In this document: positions 55,541-64,000 of the stretch, piece by piece
Layout of the letters: the number at the start of each line of letters is the position of its first letter
Numbering within the stretch: position 1 is the stretch's first letter
DNA from: Heterostelium album PN500
Lineage: Eukaryota; Evosea; Eumycetozoa; Acytosteliales; Acytosteliaceae
Length of the DNA stretch: 64,000 bases
Direction: 5' to 3'
Assembly: GCF_000004825.1 (NCBI RefSeq)
Contig: NW_008805065.1
Location: 992,001 to 1,056,000, forward strand
The notes under the pieces: generated by a model
Seen by the model: only the letters and a program-made list of their open reading frames with translations
What the model was told of the DNA's origin: nothing
Database searches by the model: none
Position numbers and translations under genes: made by a program

Positions 55541-58500
55541 AATGTGAAAATGAAAGTGAATATGAGTGGATTGTTATAATTTTAAACAAAACACAAACAA
55601 GCAGCAACAACAACAACAACAATTGATTAATCTCACCTCTTGAAACTAGATTAGAAGAAGTGTGAAGAGAAAAAAGGATAAAATAGCCCAACAACAACTG
55701 TTTTGCTGGAGAAATATTGTTATACGGAATTTACTACCATCAAATAATTAAACACGTTTTGGTAAATTATTTAAGTATATATACTTTATCATTCTTATAT
55801 ATATGATATATGATATATATGATTCCTTTCCTCTCATTTCTTATCGTCAAAACACCTCCAAGTCAGTGTGATGTGTGTTTGCCCCTCACCACCACACACA
55901 CAAACACATAAAACAACACACAAGTGAGAAACAAAAATATTATCCACTTTTGCACACACTCTGTGATTATATGTTTTTATAATTATAATGTTTTTTTTTG
56001 TTATATGCATTGATGTGATGGTAGAAATGAAGATTGCTATTCACTATCATGATGATTGATGAGTGTGCACATGTTAGCTTTTGATGATCGTGTTGTGTTT
56101 GATGTTGATGAAGGTGGGTAGAAACCACTTATAATATAATATTCAAATTTAGTGTTATATTGCAATATCATTTATATTACATTGTGGTATGTGTCTCTTG
56201 TATTCATTCATTCATTATTTGTAATACAAAAGAAATTGGTAATTTGTACAAATAAAGGGTAGATGTCAATGATTACAAATATTTTCACCAAAATAAAACA
56301 TCTTAAATGCCATCACCATTCATACATTGAACTTATAGGTGGAGAAGTGAGTGTAATTGCAATATTAACTAAATCTACTGTTGATTTTAGATTATTGTAT
56401 TGTTTTGTTTTATTTGTATAGTTAATCATCAAACTACAAAAGAATTTCATCAACATCATTCGTATTATTATTATTATTATTATTAATACTCTTTAAAACA
56501 TTCGAAATTATCTTATGATGATTTTAAATGTATATTTTTGATTTCGATCCAGTTTTATTTATTTAATGATTGATGATCAAAAAAAAAAAAACAATACAAA
56601 AGTAGAAATTAATTTAATATACTCTTTTACTATTAATATCTATTTATGCGTGTTGTTCCAATTCTGTTTTGTTTGTGTGTCAAAAAAAAAAAAAAAAAAA
56701 CAAATAAAATATATATATAACCATTTACAATTTAATATATAAATTTGGAAAGTGGTAATTAAAAATAACATCACATTGCTATTTTCAAATCTAATAAATC
56801 CTTAAATATATATAATAAAATTATTATCTTTTGTCCAAAATAAATTTAATCTCTCTTCATTTGTTAATTGATTGTGTTGGTGTGGTTGTTTTTGTTTTTT
56901 TTTTTGTATCACGCAAAGATATTAATATCTTTGGTAATGGTATTTTAAAAATGGAATTGGAATGAGATTTTTTGTTTGTTCTTGAATGAGAAAAAGCAAC
57001 TATAGGTATGGAATAATATAGTTATATAAAACACTTCATACCACTACCACACCCACCAATCAATTTAAATTGAACCATGAAATTAGTCATTGAATTAATT
57101 TTCAGTATGACCTTTTTTTTAGTTAGATCTTATTTTCTTCTTCCTCATCTTCATCTTCTTTGAACATTTTAAAAATAAACACTCCTCTCATTCTTTTTTT
57201 CGCAATTTCATTCCAATCATTGTATTCCATGTTTATTATTGATATATTGATTTGTGGATTATTGATATACCTACAATTTGTTTGTTTTTAGTGTGAAAGG
57301 GTTGTTGTTGGTCGCAAAATTGGAAAGGACTGGAAAATTGGAAATTTTTATTGGTTGGTGCTGCTTCTTCTTGGTTGGTTTTGTGGAGTAATTGGGAATA
57401 TTTTACAACTATGATATTTTCAGGTGGTAGGGAAGTAAGTGGAGACGTGTGGTGGTTGTTGGTCTGATGAAGTTGTTGTTGCTGTTGTTTGTTTGCAATA
57501 AATAAATAAATATAGTAACTGTTTTTTTCGAAAAAATAAAATAAAAACAAAATAAATTAATAATTTATACAATATGTTGCTGTATGCTACTTTAAATAAT
57601 ATTACTAAAATTTGTATTTTGATAAATAACAATTATATTGTTTTTGAGAGGAAAGGAGAAAATAACAAACATAAACAGACAGAAATTGCAATATAACAAA
57701 AATAAAACAAAACAGAAGGAAACAAAAAAAGAAATAATAGATGATTTAATTTTATCTTTCTTGGTGTGTGTGTGGCTTTTATTAGGTGTGGGTGAATTAT
57801 ATTTATAATTTATATGTTGTTTTTGATGTTGTTCTATATGTATGTATTATCATTCGTTCAAAAAGTAACTTTTGTTATTGTTGTAGCTAGAACAGAGGAT
57901 TGGAAATTGGTCTTTTGTGTGTGTATGTGTTAATGTGTGTGTTTATAAATTAATTGTAGATGGTGGTAGTGGTGTGGCGAATTGTGGTGTTTGTTGTTGG
58001 TGGTGGTGCTAGTGATAGTGGTGGGTTGAAGGTGCTTCGTTTGTTTATTTGTTTTGCTTTTTTTTTTTTTTAAATTGATGCCGTACTCTTTGCAAAATCA
58101 TTCAGGTTGTAGGTGAAGAAATGATAAGATGTAGAGTGTTTTTTTTAAACCCGTTTGGTTGTCTCTTTTCTTTTAAGAATTTAAAATATATGAATATAAA
58201 AAAAACACTTTTAATAACAATTAATGTGGTTATGTTTTTCTTATTTGTTATTTTAAAAAGAGCCTAAACTTAATCTCACATTCAAAATCTAAAGATTAAG
58301 TAGTGGTGGTATATGGTGGTTGTAGTAGTAGAATGAGAATGTGTGCTTTTTCTTTTATAACATAACATAACATATGTTCACAATTCTATTATTTAAATAT
58401 GTTTTTTTTTTGTTTTTTCTTTTTGGCTTTTACTTTTGTATTCTTCTTTTGATGGCTGTATAGTAATAAGTTGTGAAAAGAATGTGTTGTGTTGTGTTGT

Positions 58501-59905
58501 TTGTTGTTATTGTTGTGTGTTATTAAAGGTAGGTATAGCAGTAGTAGTAGTAACCTTTTAATAAATGTTATTTTTACTTACAAGCAAAGATGTCAAACAA
58601 AAACAAAAACAAAAAAAAAAAAAAAAGATAGAGAATATGATAGTAGTTGGAGAGAACTATAATGACCACTCATTCATTTATATAATTCATGCTAAAGTGA
58701 GAGTAGTGGTGATGTACTGTGGGTGGTGTCCAACAACACACCCGTGTTCTTCAACATAAACAAACCCTAAACTTTTTACCCAACTAAGGTAAAACAATGC
58801 TATTATTATTATATTGTTGTTTTATATTAAAAACAAAACAAAAAAAAAACAACAAACATTCATTGTTGTGAAGAGGCTCAATTATTGACATGAAACACAC
58901 CAAACAAAATTAGTCCACACCCACGCACATTTAAAAATACAAAATTTCATCATTCTAAAATGTGACATCGCCACCAAAAATTTTTGTTTTTTCTTTTTCT
59001 TTTTTTTTTTTTTTTTTTTTTGTTTTTTTTAACACAGATTATTTTTATACTAACTTTTATGAAATTACTTTAAAAAGTCATAAACAAAAAAGTTAAAAAA
59101 AATGAGAGTAACAAAGAACATCGTGGGCAACAATCTTTGATTGTATCATACAATTGTGGGTGTTTAATATGAATGAAAAAAAAAAACTAATTGTTAACAC
59201 TACAACAATTTTATGAAATCAATGAAATTAATTTGGTGTTTATATAGCCTATCTAAAGTCTTTAAGTTTCATATAAAACTAAAGATCAACAAGATAGTTT
59301 GGTAGATAGTCCAAAAACACAAAATATAAAACTTGTTTAATTACAATTAATAAAAAAAACCCAAAAAGTAATCTACAATAATTTAAAAAAAAAGAAAACT
59401 GTTATTGTGGCTTGTCCAAAATTTAAAGTTAAATTAATTTTTTAATTAAAAAAAAAATAGGAGTTTGAAAAAAAAAACAAAAAAAAAAGGCTTTGTGTGT
59501 GTTTATGATTAAATTACCTTAATTAATTAATCTGATTACTATAATTTGATCAAATGCCAATAAATGTATCTATTTCTTTTATTTTGAATACTTAAATATA
59601 TATGTATATAATTATATATATTTAGTTAACTTGTGAAATGGAAAAATGAAATTAAATTTGTATGTATATATTAATGTTATATACTTTTTTAGGTTGAGTT
59701 GTTGGTTTGAAGGTGTGTACAGGAGGGTGGGTAGGTTCTGGATTCAGTTCATCTAATATATGTATATAAATTATATATTAATATATAATATAATATAATG
59801 AATGAGCATTAATAGGGTTAAGTTGAAATTGATTTGTTTTTTATGTATGTTTATTGTTGTGGTTATTTTAGGTGATATCTTTATTTATTATATCCAAAAG
59901 CTGAG

Positions 59906-59980
59906 ATGCCAAGTTTTGTCTTTCGGCAACACCGCGCCAACAACAAACTTTTAAAAAGCGCAAAGAAAAAAACAAAATAA
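59906..59980 (+). CDS. Candidate 24-codon small ORF
   Basis: Starts MPSFVFRQHRANNKLL and ends in a Lys-rich tail. It lies in a short island that is clearly richer in G+C than the surrounding several kilobases. The other strand is open in two frames over the same bases, so the strand is unsure. It could also be a fragment of a longer spliced gene or a non-coding RNA. Confidence 0.25.
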   Translation: MPSFVFRQHRANNKLLKSAKKKTK

Positions 59981-60070
59981 AAAAGAATAAAACAAAGAGA
60001 GTTCTATAATACTGCGATTATTCATACAGAATCGTCAAGAAAAAAACTTTAATAGAAATATTATTTGATG

Positions 60071-60265
60071 TTATATGATGAAGTGGTAGAACTGATGGAG
60101 ATTCTTATGAATCCTCATTTTTGTGTTATTGAGGATTTTGAGATCGTTCAGGATTATAACATTTGAGGCTAGAACAATCCAATCATTGGTTAAATCAATC
60201 TTTGAGAAAAGCTGATCACACAGACTATCCACATTAGAGTTTTTTTTTTTGAAATTAATTAACAT
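60071..60265 (-). CDS. Unrecognised ORF, possible last exon of a small gene
   Basis: It encodes about 52 convincing residues after a lysine run: SNVDSLCDQLFSKIDLTND, then WIVLASNVIILNDL and a His-containing end HKNLHQFYHFII. Composition (W, C, D, L) is unlike the A/T-driven frames around it. A possible acceptor AG lies at 60228-60229 (minus strand), but no upstream exon or good promoter is evident. No family recognised. Confidence 0.3.
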   Translation of the reverse strand: MLINFKKKNSNVDSLCDQLFSKIDLTNDWIVLASNVIILNDLKILNNTKMRIHKNLHQFYHFII

Positions 60266-60721
60266 TCAAAGCTTTGTCACAAGACAGACAAACATATTAT
60301 TAAATTTATAAATTTTTTAAAAAAACCCACACAATATCATTGAAAAAGAGATAATGTAGTTTTTTTTGTTTGGTGTGACACTAACACCCACACACATTCA
60401 ACAACATCACCAGAGACCTCAAAAATCAAACCACATTTACAACAAAATAATTATTTTTTTAATTATTATTATTTTTTTGATGTTGCAGATTTGATTGGGG
60501 CTAATCTCGCCAACAATAATAGGACAGTAGATTGGTATTCTTAGATAAAAGTGTCATGAAGTTGATTGATTCATATTATGATGTGTTGTTTTTGAATGAA
60601 AACATTATTATTTTGTTTCAAAGTGTTTAAAATAACAATAAAGCAACTTTTATTGTGTCAATTAACAATGATTTGTTTTTTTTTTGTTTTTTTAAAATTT
60701 CTTTAAAATAAACACACTGAT

Positions 60722-62489
60722 TCAGGAACTAAAAGTAGTTGTGGTGTCATCAGATTGACTGTTATCATTCGTGGAGGAAGCTCCGCTTTCTTTGGATTGG
60801 AGTTGCTTACGGATCTTTTGGAAAAAGGATTTGTTGATTTCAAAGATCAACTTTACAGAGGATACCTAAATGGTTCAATTCATTAACGAATTAATATATT
60901 GTAAGGTGATGAAAGCTATTGGGTAGAATGTGCAATTAAAAAAATAAAACAAAATATGTGTGGTTTGTTTGATTATAAATATATCAATCCAATCATTACA
61001 ACACAAACTTATAAACCAACCCCAAACCAACCAATCAAACCAATCAATTAGATTATTAATTAATAAATTTAATGCCTCTCTATACCGATTGTTATGTGAA
61101 TGATGGATGTTGATGATGATGATGATGATGAATAAACTTGTGGTGATGGTAATGATGATCACAAAAGAACTCGATCATACATTACAATATCGATTCGAAT
61201 GTTTGCACTTTGCTTTAACTGTTTTGATATTTTAATATGATGGTTGGTTGTATTTTATTATTAATAATAATTTAAAATACAAACCAATCATCATCATCAT
61301 TATTTTCTGCACTATATATGTATCTCGAATTGCAACTTCACATTTTAAAACAAAAACAACAAACCCACAGACTTTATGAAATAATGAGGGTGATCTTATA
61401 CATACCTCAATCAAAGAAAGATCCTGTAAGTTGACGGTTTGTGTGGGTGCCACTGGGTGACCATTTACGACAACTGTGTTCTTGCCAATATTTCTTATCA
61501 CAAATTTCTGTGTTGATTTAAGCTTAATTATAAACTGTTGCATAAAAAAAAAGTAAAAGTGATCAGTTCGTTTGTTAGTTAATTAGTTCATTGAAATTCA
61601 TTAATTAATTATTATTGTTTGGTCTCTTTAAAATATAATTGGTGATTTGATTGGCCAATCTTATCTGAACATTATTCAATCATTTATGATTGATAGATTG
61701 ACAGATTGATTGATTGATTGATTGATAGATAGTATATATTGTATTATGATAATAACTTACTTGTTTTTTTGAAATTTTACTAATGTTGTAATCAGACTCC
61801 TCACGAAGATCCAAATCAATGAGGTTCTTTGGTGAGAGGTCTCTACCAACAACTATATCCTTTGACCTCATATAGTATCTAATGGAGTCACCTCTGATTA
61901 AAGCGAGTGATTTGTAGTCTCTCTCCTTGTCTGTGTTGTACTCCTTCTCCAGCTTTACAATTGACCTCAAATCATTCTTTTCATCCTCTTGTGCATCGGC
62001 AGCGACCATATACTTGGGTATACTGTTTCCAATAAATAATAGAATTGATAAAGTCAATCAAATAGTTAATTGATTGGTTAGGTTAGTTTAGGTTAGTTTA
62101 GCGTATTATTTTAAAATAACAAGTTTTAAGCAAAAAAAACTATAATAATACATATCATATTATAATAAAATCTACATACTTTAAAAATGGATTCAAAATA
62201 AGATCACTACATAAATCAACGTTTGAAGTGGGAGGAATAGATATCACTGAATCCCATTCTGTTTGAGGAATCATAGAACCTGATGCATCCGCATTCTTCC
62301 TATACAGAAATGTATTCATATCAATAAATTCAAATTCGCCATCATCCACCACCAAACTTTGTTGTTCTTTTTGACTTGATTGTTGTTGTTGTTGTTGTTC
62401 TTCTTCTTCTTTTATATTCTTATCTACATTACTATTACTACTACTATCTATATTCATTAAATCATCATTGTTATTATCTATATTTGAAT

Positions 62490-62532
<43 letters not shown>

Positions 62533-63933
62533 GTTTAAAGTTGTATTTAATAATGATTTTATCTTTTTCTTTTGATCAGTTAAAAAGCTAATGTATGGAT
62601 GAAATAGGTTGATTGGTTTGGTGAGTAGTTTGTCTTTGTAGACCTGTTCGAGTTGTCTTGCTGTCCTGCTGCTATGAAAGTATGGTCTATGCTCTGGACT
62701 GTGAAGTAATCGTGTGAAATTGATACTGTTCATATTGGGTTGTGCAAAGCTGGCCAGCATTCTCAGTTCTTGTTCTGACCATGCCGGGCAAAGATGCGAT
62801 TGCTGTATTGGCTGTTGCTGTAGATGCTGTTGCTGATGATGATACAACGGTGTATTCATTGAATTCGACAAACCAAAGACAGCAATCATCGAAGCAGCTT
62901 CATCAGCTACATTCTCATTGTATAACAACTGTCGCCAACGATCCTCTATTTCAGCAACTGTAAATTCCTTTGAAAAATGTCTTCTTTCTTTCTTTTGATT
63001 ATTATTATTATTATTGTTGTTATTGTTACTATTATTAAATTGATTTAATAATGATTTCGATTCATTATAGATTTGCTCTATTGTTGTAAATCTCTGTGCT
63101 AGGTCGATGAGTAGACGGTCATCTGCTATGGTCCAATCGCCACGAAGTGAAAAGTCAGGCTTGTGATATTTGATGGCACGATTCTGCATTTTCTCAATCT
63201 TTCTTGGTATCTTGATTGGCTTTGGTTGTTTCAACTCCATAGGCTGATCGCTTTTCAACAGTTTCGGTTTCTTTGGTTGTAATATAGTTGGCATCATCTC
63301 CACATCTATAACAGGTGGTGGTAGTGATTTAAACTGTAAAACATCTAATTGATTTTGGAAATTACGTAATAACAATTCATTATTGATAAACATCTGTTGT
63401 TGCGGTTGCTGTTGTTGTTGTTGATCTGATGATCTCTTTTTACTCTGCTCACGAATGTCAGAGTCAACCTGTGACTCTACATAGAGTTGAGGTATAATCA
63501 ATGTTGAATTGACACCGAAATTTGCTTTCTTACTGGCATAGTTATAGTTGTAGTCTTTCTTTACTGATTGTAATGTAGGTGTATTCGATGTCGATGAAGT
63601 CGGTGTAGTCGATGACTTGTTATAGGTTTTCTTTGGTGGTGGTGTAGTTGTAGTTGTTGTCGTCGTCGTTGTCGTCGTCGTAGTAGCAGAATCTAAACTG
63701 TTTGTAGATGATTGTAAAAGTGGTGATGATGGTAGTGATGGTGAAGTAGGTGATGACACCAGTGAACTATTATTATTAGCTGGTAATTTAGATGCACGTG
63801 CAGGAATATTGATTGCCTTAACAGGACTTTCTTTTGAGAGAACCACACCTTTTAGTTTCTTTGGTGTCGCTGTCGTTGTTGTTGTTATATCTTCAACATC
63901 ATTATTCTTTTTCTCTTTCTTTTCTTTTGTCAT
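60722..63933 (-). CDS. mcrs1: Microspherule protein 1 homologue (MCRS1) with FHA domain
   Basis: Exons 63933-62180, 62022-61761, 61534-61406 and 60865-60722, all in phase, giving 762 residues. The N-terminal part is low-complexity (Thr, Ser, Gln, Asn tracts). The MCRS_N domain shows SLRGDWTIADDRLLIDLAQ, FTVAEIEDRWRQLLYNE and PAWSEQELRMLASF. The C-terminal part has a coiled-coil stretch, then an FHA domain: SIRYYMRSKDIVVGRD, KKQ at a splice joint, KFVIRNIGKNTVVVNG, LQDLSLIE. The last exon (VSSVKLIFEIN and on to TTTTFSS) completes the FHA strand as in human MCRS1 (SLRFVFLIN). MCRS1 works in the NSL and INO80 chromatin complexes and at microtubules. FHA domains bind phosphothreonine. The last intron is 540 bases, far longer than others in the window. 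Confidence 0.92.
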
Positions 63934-64000
63934 ACTAGACTAGTTAGCTAACCAAATATAATATATAAGAAAAACTATTATTATTATTATTTACAGATAA
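63934..64000. other. Upstream edge of MCRS1
   Basis: A/T-rich promoter-proximal sequence up to the end of the window, with an ATT run at 63978-63990. Confidence 0.4.

Larger units (their letters stand above)
53680..60721. other. 7 kb region without a convincing gene
   Basis: It lies upstream of the MIF4G gene and downstream of MCRS1, both on the minus strand. It is A/T-rich with long A and T runs, TG/CA-rich patches (55860-55925, 57760-57780, 57890-58030), a GATTT repeat (55480-55540) and an unusual G-rich patch, gcgatcgcgagcgagag, at 54896. Scattered open frames (55446, 57236, 58565) look like low-complexity noise. Near the right end three short G+C-richer islands (59900-59945, 60071-60265, 60490-60540) are protein- or RNA-like and are listed separately. 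No tRNA or repeat element was recognised. Confidence 0.5.

Noticed and set aside
57236-57632. Two overlapping minus-strand frames with Gln and Thr runs
   Set aside because: Low-complexity CAA/ACA repeats in the gene desert; no recognisable protein or splice signals.
58565-58759. 64-residue frame on +
   Set aside because: Contains a poly-Lys run from an A tract and no family resemblance.
60070-60215. ATGATGA and CTGA boxes suggesting a C/D snoRNA
   Set aside because: Box spacing is about 135 bases and no closing terminal stem is seen; the minus-strand ORF is the better explanation.
62376-62591. Leu/Val/Tyr-rich frame on +
   Set aside because: Antisense of the Gln, Asn and Thr tracts of MCRS1.
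1-64000. Mobile elements (DIRS, TRE-type LINEs, DNA transposons, LTR elements)
   Set aside because: No reverse transcriptase, integrase, recombinase or transposase motif and no terminal repeats were seen; repeated sequence is confined to the methyltransferase array and simple repeats.

Overview
The window looks like nuclear DNA of a social amoeba (dictyostelid). The evidence is very high A+T with long A and T runs between genes, short introns that almost all begin GTAAGT or GTATGT and end in AG, many protein tracts of Asn and Gln encoded by AAT/AAC and CAA, and close matches to eukaryotic housekeeping families. The species cannot be fixed from sequence alone. I see no transposon, virus-like element, tRNA, rRNA or CRISPR array.

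Layout. 1-7.4 kb: the 3' part of an RCC1-ankyrin-TIR-TIR gene (+), then an F-box/leucine-rich protein (-) and an R2R3 Myb regulator (-). 7.45-12.0 kb is a 4.6 kb gene-free divergent promoter region. 12.0-15.1 kb: AP-1 mu adaptin and a UBE2G1-type ubiquitin-conjugating enzyme, both (+). 15.1-21.2 kb: a tandem array of three closely related SAM-dependent methyltransferases with a broken SnoaL-like gene between copies 1 and 2. 21.3-24.2 kb: splicing factor SYF1/XAB2 (-). 24.7-25.8 kb: an AIG1/GIMAP-like GTPase (+). 28.8-33.2 kb: a four-part protein with a ZZ zinc finger, adenylation domain, carrier domain and thioester reductase (+), which has carboxylic acid reductase architecture. An orphan ORF follows. 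33.8-37.9 kb: two divergent beta-hexosaminidases. 38.1-40.5 kb: a dictyostelid ankyrin-type protein and a 73-residue secreted WAP-like protein. 40.7-50.2 kb, all (-): beta carbonic anhydrase, TRAPPC11, a terpene synthase and a BAR protein with NPF motifs. 50.8-53.7 kb: an MIF4G protein (-). 53.7-60.7 kb is a 7 kb stretch with no convincing gene. 60.7-63.9 kb: an MCRS1 homologue with an FHA domain (-).

How the genes relate. Most are independent housekeeping genes: vesicle traffic (AP-1 mu, TRAPPC11, BAR protein), RNA processing and translation (XAB2, MIF4G), ubiquitination (E2, F-box) and nuclear regulation (Myb, MCRS1). Over these lies an accessory layer that looks concerned with small molecules and defence: the methyltransferase array with its SnoaL-like relic, the ZZ-reductase, the terpene synthase, the TIR protein, the GIMAP-like GTPase and the WAP peptide. 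They are not contiguous enough to be called one gene cluster. The best candidates for something new are the ZZ-adenylation-carrier-reductase fusion and the RCC1-ankyrin-TIR-TIR protein.

Exon boundaries were assigned by reading splice signals and phase by hand. Most joins keep frame exactly; those that do not are noted.
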